DNA from: Trichostrongylus colubriformis
Lineage: Eukaryota; Nematoda; Chromadorea; Rhabditida; Trichostrongylidae
Assembly (NCBI GenBank): GCA_963978905.1
Contig: OZ022256.1
Location: 28,793,426 to 28,857,425, forward strand
Direction of reading: 5' to 3'
Length of the DNA: 64,000 nt
Shown here: in pieces, positions 44,979 to 54,829 of the stretch
Position numbering within the stretch: position 1 is the stretch's first letter
Layout: each line of letters opens with the position of its first letter
The notes under the pieces: generated by a model
What the model was told of the DNA's origin: nothing
The model's input: only the letters and a program-made list of their open reading frames with translations
The model's database searches: none
Position numbers and translations under genes: made by a program

Positions 44979-47900
44979 TTGGGTGAATTGTATGTGTAGC
45001 TTATCTTGTCATGGATGATGGCTTTTTCAATAGAAAACTCTAAGAAATGATTGCTTATTCCATGACCGGTCATAATTTGACGAAGTTCGACCAAAAACTA
45101 GATTTGGCCAGAAAATCGCATGGAGGGGCAATCCGACCTCCTTAGCACGAATATCATTATAGCATCAACGCCCCATCCATGCCCTATGGGAGTCTGCTCA
45201 TATAAGCAAGCCAGATCACGGGGTTTACCGCGATTCTGAAGATAGGGACAGTGAGGTACGCGTAAAACGGATATAGCAGTCATTGTACATATTAATACCC
45301 TTGGGAATGTTTCTCAGACATTAAAGGAAAAAGCCTTGTAAACAGCAAAAAAGTGCCCTCTCCCAATGTCTGACCGAAGCGAATGGTCTCGAATTGGAAG
45401 TGGCCACATCGACTTGGTATTCATTTTATTTCCCTTGATAGTACAAAGTATCCCTTGATAGTAAAATGGGGTAAGACACACATGCTGGGTTTGTAAGTTG
45501 ACAGTGAACAGTTTGATTATAGCAAGTAATGCGCACACCATATGATGGAATTGTGTCATGTCTACCTGCTCAGCTAGTCGATAGCAGTCGATATTGACTA
45601 GTAAATCAAGCAGACATTATCGATATCAGATTAAATCGACTTTAATTGTAGGTGCTCAACCGGGAACTCGCCTGTGTTCGAACTGATATTCAGAGATAAA
45701 GACGATATTTCGAAAATTCGATCCAGCATTGTGTATGTGGTGTTCGAACTGTCTTCTCTGTGAACCCAACCCAATGCAGATTGTTGGAGAGCCCACAACT
45801 GCGCTCAGACAATTCGGCTTTCGTTGCTGCTGATAGTGAAGTGGGATATTGCACAAATTGGAGAGCATCTAATAATCAAACTACAAGGTTCCCAAGAACT
45901 ACGGAGGCTGATGTTGCAACATTGTAAGCTTGAAGGGAAAAAATGAAAAACAAACTTATTTAGAACATTACTCACATCTTGTGTAAAAATATGCAACAAC
46001 CATACTGAGTTGTTCTCCCACGGCACGAATACAGGCTCGAGGTCCTTCATGACTTTAGGAGCATGTCTCGCGTCGGTTCATCATCGGTTCGATTCCAGTT
46101 CTTTTCTATGGTTCTGTACAGTTGCTTTAAAATAAGGTGATGGTCAGACAAGCCTTGTCTTCAATCGGAAACCGCGCTGCGAAGTCTCACGTATACCTAC
46201 AGGGCGATGAACACGGGCTCATGGCGTCGGCACCACTTTTAAGCTACTCTGACCTTGCATGCTAGATGGGCTCTCCATAAGGCTTTCGAAATTTAAAGAG
46301 ATTGTGAGCTTCACTTCAGTACCATGCACTTATGTAGGAAATAGAACAAAATGAATAGGTACAGTAGTATAGCGGAACATTAAAGGCAGTGTTTGGGGAA
46401 ATTAGGCAGAGAAGTAAAAGAAGTAGTGAATGTGAAAGTCGAGATGCCTAGTAACAGGATAGTGAAGAAAAACGGATGGAAATGGCCAAAAACCCGAGAA
46501 ATAGGACCCCTCCCCTTCGTTAATCCTCGATGTGAAACATTACCGTGAAGAGGCGGGTAGTCCGGACGAGTGTTCCAATGGCGTGTTGCCATGTTGTAAA
46601 CACAAAGAAATGTTCGAGAATGAGTAAGCATCCCTTTTCTGGAGTGCGCTTCAAGCCAAAACTGAGAAAGCGGGCCGCGATACCTTCTATTCCCACCCCA
46701 GCCAATCAGTCGCTAGGAGGCGGACCGAGCACAGTAAGGCGGCTCGAGCGGAAAAGGCCGCCTGCCACAGCTCGGGGGCGCGCCCTTCGTGGGAGATTTC
46801 GCCGCAAATAGGCTTTCCAAACCCGTAGTTTTCGAGTGAATGACTCCTCTTAGGGATTCTCATCACCCACATTACCCCTAACACTGTCTTTAACTCAGGT
46901 GGCCCTAATTTTCAGTTACCCTGCCTATCACCACACCTGAAACGGGGCGACCACTGGCGAAATCCGTCAACGTCGCCGGATTCGGTATCGAAAAAGGTAA
47001 CGATTAAAATATTGCCCGGCAGGAACATAGAGTGCGCCATTCACAGCGGACTGCGCCGTACATAGTCCATTTACAAGGAATGACTTCAATTTTCATAACT
47101 CCGAAATAAGACCTTGGTAGATTGATAGGATGTCGAATGCTGATCACAAGTATGGAAACCAAAATAGTATAATGCCCTTCCGAATCGAGTTGTGAGGGAG
47201 AAAGTTTGCTTGAGGTGACCCATCGACGGGGCCATTTGCGTCGAGGGGGTTTACCCTGTGCGCAACATTACTCGAAATGGCTCAGTGATAGAGATCGCGC
47301 TCTCCAGGAGGTAGGTAGTCAGTTTGCTCTCAGCTGCAGTTTTTACATATTGTGTTTAATTCTCAACTTTTGCGTCAGTTCCAATATTTGATCATCCTTT
47401 TTGCATTGACTCCTGATCACAACCATAATGTATACCAATGACCTTATATGAAACTGAGCAGACTCAAAATTGTCACTGACAAAATCTCACATCCATCAGC
47501 ATCACATGCATCTTTGAGACCTTTTCTTCGTTTACAGCATGTCAGATTACCTCTGGCTAACAGTGCTCAGCGTACTTGGGTGCCGGTGATTGTGGCGCCT
47601 GTGGCAGACTTCATACCCAAAAGTAGTGTGATATTCGTGTTTGGGAGTTCGAATACCTTAGAAGACAAAAGTTGCTGTTTAATGACAAGGCTTTCCCAAC
47701 TAATGTAGCAAAATCCCGAAGTCATACGTAGCAAAGAAATCTGCCATACCAACTGCGTGACAAGCCCTAAAATGAAGCAGTAAATGTTTTACTGGCTCGG
47801 GATCCGGCTGCAAATTCCCAAATGCATCTCCGGAGAGGTTCAAAAATTGATTTGGCTGGATCATTGTCCGTGGTGGGTAAAACCCTGAAGCCAATTCCAC

Positions 47901-47984
47901 ATCCATTTCGCAGGAGAACATCTGGTATACGCACTACTGGCACCGTTCGTCATCCGCTTCGCCATGTTTAGGGCAAGTCGCGAG
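44979..47984. other. no confident gene
   Basis: ORFs to 88 codons on both strands. A GC-rich island at about 46660-46800 gives chance Arg-rich ORFs. Segments near 45095-45160 and 47600-47650 resemble the 17-kb foldback family. No splice-consistent exons were found. Confidence 0.35.
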
Positions 47985-48690
47985 ATCGCTTCTAGGATAG
48001 CCTTGCCCAACCTTTCTGTATGGCATCCTTCAACTCTAGAACTCTTGCAGCAGATCTTAATCCCTTGAACGAGGAAACTTCAGAGGTTCTGGATTGGAAT
48101 CATGTCTGGTGACTTGGTCGCCCCTTCCCCTGACATTTCTTTCTCTGAACACGCCTTTGTGGAGGCACACACATGGACAGGAACAATATCTTGCTGAAAT
48201 TCATAAAAGTCGCTGCTCATGTGTTAACCAGTCATTTTAGCGAAGGTCTCGAGAGGGAATGGAGCCCATGAGACGCATAATGTTTATTATCCGGCCCCCA
48301 CAGAAGCGAGATAAAACGGCCCAAGCCATAACACTACCAACAGCAAATCAAATCTGGCATTAGACTAGCGTGGCTCCTCAACCGAATCCCTCCAATGGCT
48401 TGCCAAGCCATATGGTTCCAATTCCGAATTGATCTCGTGAGATACGGCGTGGACGAAAACCACCTTCGCTTGATGTGAGGAGACCATTTCAGCAGAGGGT
48501 ACACAAAACTTTCCATACACTAGGTTCTAGTTCCCTGCACAGCCCTCAAACATCCTTTGAGCGATTGAAGACAGCATTTAGGATTTGACTATTTTGTCTC
48601 TCAGAAAGATGTCGCGAACTTCCTTTTCTCTTTTCCTTGTCGTACAGGTCCATGCTGCTGCAGAAAACATTGATCATGTAGAGGGACCGA
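47985..48690 (-). mobile_element. Tc1-like transposase relic
   Basis: Minus strand, several frames. The catalytic remnant near 48225-48040 reads YEFQQDIVPVHVCASTKA and then KSPDMIPIQNL, corresponding to QQDNAPxH and SPDxNPIEN with the last Glu changed to Gln. It is followed by SFLVQGIKICCKS. Upstream (48500-48330) is KVVFVHAVSHEIN and WLGPF. This is a DDE-type Tc1-like transposase broken by stops and frameshifts. Inverted ends were not found. Confidence 0.65.
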
Positions 48691-49412
48691 CTCATTTTTC
48701 TCAAATTTCCGATTGCTGAGTTCCAAAAACCTGTAATCCCTGTCCCCTTTTATGCTCGGATAAGTGTGTTCCGCGTTGCATGGCCTTAAAGAACAAACCT
48801 CAGAAGAAAAGCACCGACATATTGACTTTGCAGTTCACCCTTGATGGAAGCAAGGCAGAAAAGCTCAGCGATTTCATACTTTGAGAACATCGTGATTTTT
48901 GACAAAAAGCAAATGAAATCATGCGAGTATTTGTTTTCAGTTTCACTCATGCGTTCGATCGCAGCAGCCATCAAGTACCATGGTTAAAAATTTGGAAGGG
49001 AACTGTTGGTCTATTTCAGAGATACAAGTGAAAGATGGGGTGAGCCTTTGCTTGTGGGACACACTTCACCACTGAGCCATAACGACCGCCGCAGTGTGCA
49101 CGACAAACCTTGCTGACTGGGCGTCCGTTGATGAGTCATCCCACGCAAACTCCGACCCCTTACTACTCGCCTCGGAACGGGTTTACAGTTTGGTTTTCAT
49201 ACTTGTTATCAGTTGTTTCGCAAGCGTAAAGAGCAATTTGGAATTTACAGTCTCAAGACGCATACAGCGATGAGTATCCCTCTCTGAAACTGGCCACGCT
49301 GACCTATCAGCTTTAATTTGCAAGCGAAATCTGTGAGAAAAACTGTCGCGCAACGACCGAGAACCGAATTCATGATCAACGCTTCCAAAAAAAGTGGCGT
49401 TTAACAATCATA
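48691..49412. other. no gene recognised; one tRNA-like A-box
   Basis: On the minus strand at 49080-49030 the sequence TGGCTCAGTGGTGAAGTGTG followed by CCCACAAGC resembles the D arm and anticodon arm of a tRNA, but there is no T arm, so it is at most a relic. No ORF with support. Confidence 0.35.
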
Positions 49413-49765
49413 GGCCGCGCTCATACTTTGCGCATCAGCGCCGACACCTGCGGCGATGACGGCAGTTTGCCGCCGCCAAAATAATGTGCCGGCCGCCGAC
49501 CACGGTGTTTGTAATCTCACACTACAGTGTGATGATTGTGGTGAGAGCCCACGAATTCGAATGCAAAATTCGAATAGTTTGGCACTATGCCAAGGTTCCA
49601 ATCCAAAATGGTGGGCTCTCGCCTCAATCATCATACTGCAGTGTGGTTGGGTCGAGTGTTTTATAAACGGAGCGCGTCACTGGAATGTCGCCGTGGTAGG
49701 CGGCAGACACATGATTTTGTAGCCGCCGGTGCCGGCGTCAAATTTTTGTCGGTGTGAACGCAGCC
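49413..49765. mobile_element. Harbinger-like MITE
   Basis: About 353 bp with inverted ends (GGCCGCGCTCATACTTTGCG; inverse of GTGTGAACGCAGCC) and inverted inner blocks (GCCGGCGTCAAA, GAGAGCCCACGAATTCGAA / ...CCAAAATGGTGGGCTCTCG). The right flank is TTA. Same family as 43212, 51517 and 52087. Confidence 0.7.
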
Positions 49766-49849
49766 TTAAAGGCATCGAGAGGGGTAAGGAGAAAGTGAGA
49801 ACTAGGAATAGAAGTTTCATGAAAAAAAAAACCCTCCACTTCAAAAGAG

Positions 49850-50215
49850 GTGATGTGTAGCGAAACTCGTACAGAAAAAGCGCGTCTTGAGATCCTATCA
49901 CGGTCCAGCAGCACGGCCTGTTGTATTGCCGTTCATTAGCCGTGCGAATTGCCGGCAAGGGTGGGACAACGTTCGCAACGGGCTGATTTAGCCTCTCCGC
50001 CCCTCTGCACCACTCTACCTCCTCCCCCCCCCCCCCCGCCGCCAATGACGCAGAGAGGCGCGAGAGAAAAAAGGGTTTTGGGTTCCTATTTCTCAGTTTT
50101 CCCGCCGTTTTATTTTGTTCTTTCTCTACTCTTACCTTAGTCAAGCACCCCCTACTTTCTTATTCCACAAACTGTCAAATTTACCCCTTCCGGTGTCTTC
50201 AAACCATACATTGCT
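49850..50215. repeat. dispersed repeat family D, second copy
   Basis: Colinear with 22925-23330. Contains a run of 14 C at 50024-50037, and its ORF on the minus strand (to 155 codons, with a Gly run from the C tract) is not conserved in the other copy. Confidence 0.6.
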
Positions 50216-50811
50216 GAAGAGACGCCGATTAGCCTTATGAAATATGCTGGTGAAAAAGCCACGTAACAGGCAGCCGCTGACCGCTGGATAAAGTTCGCAT
50301 TATTTCATTGGAGACCAGTATCTAAGCTCCTTCGATGCTGGCGAATGTTCACAGTCTTAGGAACTGATACAACTGGTACATAGATGTGACGGAAACTAAA
50401 GGTCAGTGGTTAATATTCTGTTGTCTCATAAGGGAGTGAACGTTTGTATGTTCAGACAGATGAAGTTGTGAAGGATCTGGGATTCTCACAACCTTTGGTA
50501 GCTGTCGTGTGAAAGGGAAGAAGTCAGCGGAAAACTCTACAAACACGACATATCCGTAGCACAAACCATCCACATGAATTTGCTGACCGAGCTAGCGCTT
50601 CAGCCCTCCCTGACAGATCTGAGAGCGCCACGAGGAGTGACAAAGGGACCTTTGTTCAGCTGTCATTACGTTCTATCTGTGCGCACCAGTAGCGGGGAGA
50701 TTTTTTGGCTGTACGAGATACGAGTTCTTTCATGGGAGTTGGCTTTACTAAGAATCCTCCAATCTGCATCATTTTATCGCAGAGAATGAAGGCTTCATGA
50801 CTTATACTTAA
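50216..50811. other. no gene recognised
   Basis: Spacer between repeat D and the TTAA-flanked MITE; no supported feature. Confidence 0.4.
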
Positions 50812-51232
50812 AGGAATCGTCCACGAAAAATGAGTTTTTATGTCACCCATATGTTAAAGTTGTATGTTGCCTAATGTGGACCTCATGCAATTTCACGCGG
50901 AAAAAAGTGAATCTGGCTGTGATACAGCACCACAAAGTGCGTCCGGGTAGGCGGGGCCTCCGAGTAAAAGCCTCGTCCCGTCGTCCGACGCTGTCGGAGA
51001 CGCATTGTAGGAAGAGAAAATTACTTGAACAATCCTACTCTCCGTTCCCAACGGCGGAGCACGATGGGACGAACCTTTTACTCTGAAGCCCCGCCCACCC
51101 GGACGTACTCTGCGATGCTGTATCTCAGCCAGATTCACATTTTTCCGCGTGAAATTGCATGAGGTCCACATTAGGCAAATACAACATAAACATATGGGTA
51201 ACACAAAAACTCATTTTCCGTGGACGATTCCT
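50812..51232. mobile_element. MITE flanked by TTAA, about 190-bp inverted ends
   Basis: 421 bp. Ends AGGAATCGTCCACG and its exact inverse, with long arms that align for about 190 bp at roughly 90 percent by eye (ATGTGGACCTCATGCAATTT, GCGTCCGGGTAGGCGGGGC). Both flanks read TTAA (50808-50811, 51233-51236), as for piggyBac-type insertion; because TTAA is itself palindromic a TA duplication cannot be excluded. A one-armed diverged relative is at 58935-59020. Confidence 0.85.
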
Positions 51233-51459
51233 TTAACTTTTTTCGTAACACCCGGGTGATGGTTACAGTGTGAACTGAGTTGTACGGCTGGTGAAGTGGT
51301 ACAGATGATTCAAACCCCACAACGTTGCCCGTCGCCTATTAGATGGTGGTCATCTCAGCGGAAGCCGTCGGTACCGTCGAAATGTTGTGATACCCTTACA
51401 AGAGGAGACTGCTGCGGTGCAATAGGAGACTGCTCCAGTGGCCATCATAAAGCAAGCTC

Positions 51460-51480
51460 GGGGGGGGGGGGGGGGGGGGG
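51460..51480. repeat. mono-G run (21 G)
   Basis: Twenty-one consecutive G, the longest mono-G/C run in the window and a likely G-quadruplex former. Confidence 0.95.
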
Positions 51481-51516
51481 TTGGCCACGCTGTGGCTCGG
51501 TCGGAAAAGGACAGTA

Positions 51517-51592
51517 AGGCCGCTTCCATACTTTGCGCACCGACGCCGTCACGCGCGTGACGGCGTCGGTGCGCAAAGTATGGAAGCGGCCT
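51517..51592. mobile_element. perfect 76-bp palindrome, Harbinger-like MITE termini fused
   Basis: The left 38 bp (AGGCCGCTTCCATACTTTGC...) and right 38 bp are exact inverted copies with no spacer. The arm matches the ends of the MITEs at 43212, 49413 and 52087. TAA is present on both sides (51515-51517 and 51592-51594), consistent with a 3-bp target duplication around a GGCCGC...GCGGCC element. Confidence 0.95.
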
Positions 51593-52086
51593 AACGCGGT
51601 GAGTGAGGTTTTCTGTCTGACCACATCATGAGGGAAAAGTGCTCCAACACTGGGGTGATTTCATAGCAAGTGTGATTATGAAGCGCTTTTCATAGTCCAT
51701 TGGGTTCCATGATATATGCCCCTTAGCCCTAGTTGGTTGGATCTCCAAAATTATTTAAGGGGGTTTAGACACTGGATGGAAAGGATGTATACTTATTTGT
51801 CTTGACGACTTATCACTATGAGATGTGAGTAATCAATCACTTTGCATTTAATCGTCCAACAGAAATTTCGGAAGATGCAAGAATAGTGGTAAATATCTAT
51901 TGTGGGCAACAGGGCTTATAAAGTGTTCTGACCTTTTTTACCTAGCCTAGGTAATTCAGTAGTTTTGAGAAGCGACGAAGAGTAGAGCAGAAGGAGAGTA
52001 AAGTAACAATAAGATATTTTATCCTCAGAATAAGAGAACCAATGACGCCTCGACTGCGTATTTGCCTAACGTCGGACGCAAGATTT
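51593..52086. other. no gene recognised
   Basis: Spacer between two Harbinger-like elements; no supported feature. Confidence 0.4.
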
Positions 52087-52498
52087 GGGCGCGTCACACT
52101 TCGCGCACCGATGCCGGCGCCGGCAGCGACGGCGTCAAAACCAGTGACGTCAGCACCAGCGATGACGGCAGCAAATCATGTGCCCGCCGCTGACCTCGGC
52201 GGCACTCTGGTGACCCGCTCCGTTTGCAAAACGCTCAACCCAACCACATAGAAGCATGGTAATCGTGGCGAGAACCACAAATTCGAATTCGAATTACGGC
52301 GCAGTACCAAACTGTGCATGATGAGCGTAGCGAGAGCCCACGAATTCGGATTCGAGCGCTTCACAAAGGGAGCGCGTCACCAGAGTGCCGCCCTAAACGA
52401 CCGTCACGTGGTTTTGGCGCGTCACCAGAGTGCCGCCCTAAACGACCGTCACGTGGTCCGCCGGTGCCGGCGACGGTGCGCGAAGTATGAACGCGGCC
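52087..52498. mobile_element. Harbinger-like MITE with internal 45-bp duplication
   Basis: Inverted ends (GGGCGCGTCACACTTCGCGC on the left; inverse of GTGCGCGAAGTATGAACGCGGCC on the right, shortened here), the shared AGAGCCCACGAATTCG block, and TTA after the right end. A 45-bp block is tandemly duplicated at 52372-52461 (GCGCGTCACCAGAGTGCCGC). The left flank is unclear. Confidence 0.65.
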
Positions 52499-54235
52499 TT
52501 ACGAAGGATCACTCCACCGCCATCAGCGAGCTGTTGGTGCTGACTGTGATATGGGCATGTGCAACAGATGTCCACTAGAAAAGCTCTGTTCACATGGGAG
52601 AGTAAGTGGTTCATGAATATCAGCGATATCTTTTGCGCAATATCCTCTTTCGCCAGCAACTCACTTCGCTCACATGCGTGCAGATAAATTCAGAAGAGAG
52701 GTTACTCTCTCGCGATATTGCAGATGCACTCGTCCAATAAAGGAACAGGCTTTCCCCTCACCTAATGACGAATTCGAAAGCCTTAGGTACCTCTAACAAT
52801 TGACTGTGTTTTTATCCCTGTAGTTTAACGCCAAAATTTTATCATTTTTTAAATAATGAGTTCATCCAGTACATTCATAAGGGAAACGCATCGTGTCTGC
52901 TTCCTGGACATCGCATTTGCTAGCTTTTTAATTGCCCCATATTTTATCGACTTTTTACGATCAGGATAGTTGTCTAGAAAACCTCTAAAGCATGCCAAAA
53001 TAACCATCTGAAAACCTCTAAATCATGTCAAAATCCAAAGCGTGTAAACAATCTCGATATCCCACCACAAACCACTACAGAATAGAATCAATTGATGGAG
53101 TGTACACTATGTGCCTGGATTAAGTAAGAGAAACGAATGGAAAAACTCCTACCTCCTTTGTGCTGCTAGTCAGCAAACGCGCTCTCATGATAATCCGTTA
53201 CATTAGAGAAACCGGAGCCTGCGCTGAGTTTCGACGCAGTTGTAAGCGTGTATTTTGGGCGAATTCACGAAAGTGATGCAGATGTTAGTAGCTGCGCTTT
53301 GGATGCCTTCGCTGATTTCTCTCGGAGTAAAACTCAAGAAGATTTCGATGTCTAATCAATGCATTGCAGTTCAGCAAAGTGGGAAGTTACCGTTGGACCC
53401 ATTTTCTCGTCGAATGGCCGGTGGATGAAGTTCTGTCACGGCATTAGTAAGTTCTTGAAAGTGAATGCCTTGCAACATCTTCAGGACGGACGAAGAACTC
53501 CTGCTCCGTAGCGGAACGATGTGGTGTTGCTAGCGCAGCGCTGTGTGCACAACACTCAGCTGTTCAAAGGATACAAAACTTTTGATTATAGCCTTCATAA
53601 ACTAACCTGTGAGATGCATTAGGACTCCAACTGATTCATGAGGACTAAGGAGTGCTATGGAGATACGTTAAGTGGTCCATGAGTATGTGGCTTGTATTTT
53701 TTCATGAGATTCCCTCTGCTCCTCCTCCCCTATCCAGGTAGCGCATTATTTCACTTTAGGAGCTTTGATTCACGCCATGGATTCAGTGCTTTGACTTTCA
53801 TCCATTATGCTGTCCCATGCTGCTAAGTGTCTTTAGTTCAGTGTCACTTCAGTTTGACTTCATACTCTCTATTTCCTACATTTGTTTACTATTTTACTAT
53901 TGTTTTATAATTCGATTTTGGGCAAAGCAATTATTGTTCCGGTGCGGTTATTATTCCAAAACTACTGCGATACGGAAAGCGAGGCTTTTGAAAACTCTAT
54001 GCAGTGACCGCAAATATTTCCAAATTTTTACTGGTACTCTCTAGCTGTGAAAATTTGATCAATCTAGACTTTCTAACTTTAGAACATGTACATCATGTTT
54101 CCAATTGCGGTGCTATTGTAAAGCACGGCCATTACTTAACCGCTTTAACTGGTTCCATACGATTTCCATGCTGAAGCCGCGCTGCTCCTTAACGATCCAT
54201 TATTTCTTCCTGCATCACGAATTCAAAGGCGTTTG
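52499..54235. other. no confident gene
   Basis: Mostly AT-rich. A plus-strand stretch near 53380-53510 (SKFLKVNALQHLQDGRRTPAP) faintly recalls the helix-turn-helix of a Tc1-like transposase but is too degraded to call. Confidence 0.35.
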
Positions 54236-54404
54236 TTAGGCCGATATCAGACATCGCGATTTTGCGATTCCGCCATTCTGCGATTTTGCGGCGTCACACT
54301 TTCGCAAGCCATACTGCGACCTTAAAATCATGCATTGCTGCAACTTCGCGTGCGGAGCCGCGACACCGCAAAATCGGAAAATCGCGAAGTGTGGCGGGGT
54401 TTTT
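54236..54404. repeat. foldback repeat with TTAGGCC end
   Basis: Inverted blocks CATCGCGATTTTGCGATTCC and the inverse of CAAAATCGGAAAATCGCGAAG enclose a GC-rich centre. The end TTAGGCCG suggests a relative of the Harbinger-like MITEs. Termini not fully resolved. Confidence 0.5.
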
Positions 54405-54829
54405 AGTGACGGGAATGTTTTAGTGGATGTTCATTAGCTAGGAACATGCTGTTACAACAACGCGTTGTAGCATGCGCTGAAACCCGGAGCAAGTTCTACC
54501 ATCGTGAAAAAAGAGTGGAAGTCAGGATCGTCACGGGCAACAAGTGTCCTTAAACTTGTTAGGCAATGGATCCTATTACTTTATTATTCGAACTATTAGG
54601 AGTATCTTGGGAAATTTTACGTTGAATCTAACCGCAGTGATCTGTGACCCACACGCTGATCTGTCGGTCTTCGCCAAGATTGTTCTACAATTTTCAAATT
54701 CGCGGGTTGTCTCCGATTTTGCCTCCTTTCGTGCTGTTGGTGATAACCACATAATATTTGTTATTTATTCGATTGGTGTTACAGATTGTGGTGTAGCTCG
54801 TAGATTCATGAAATACTGAATAAGCTGGC

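Noticed and set aside
47278..47340. tRNA-like D-arm sequence TGGCTCAGTGATAGAG
   Set aside because: No matching T arm, no acceptor stem and no B box; not a tRNA gene.
49030..49080. tRNA-like D and anticodon arms on the minus strand
   Set aside because: T arm and acceptor stem are missing; at most a relic.
49677..50144. 155-codon minus-strand ORF with a Gly run
   Set aside because: The Gly run is the mono-C tract; the ORF is not conserved in the other copy of repeat D.
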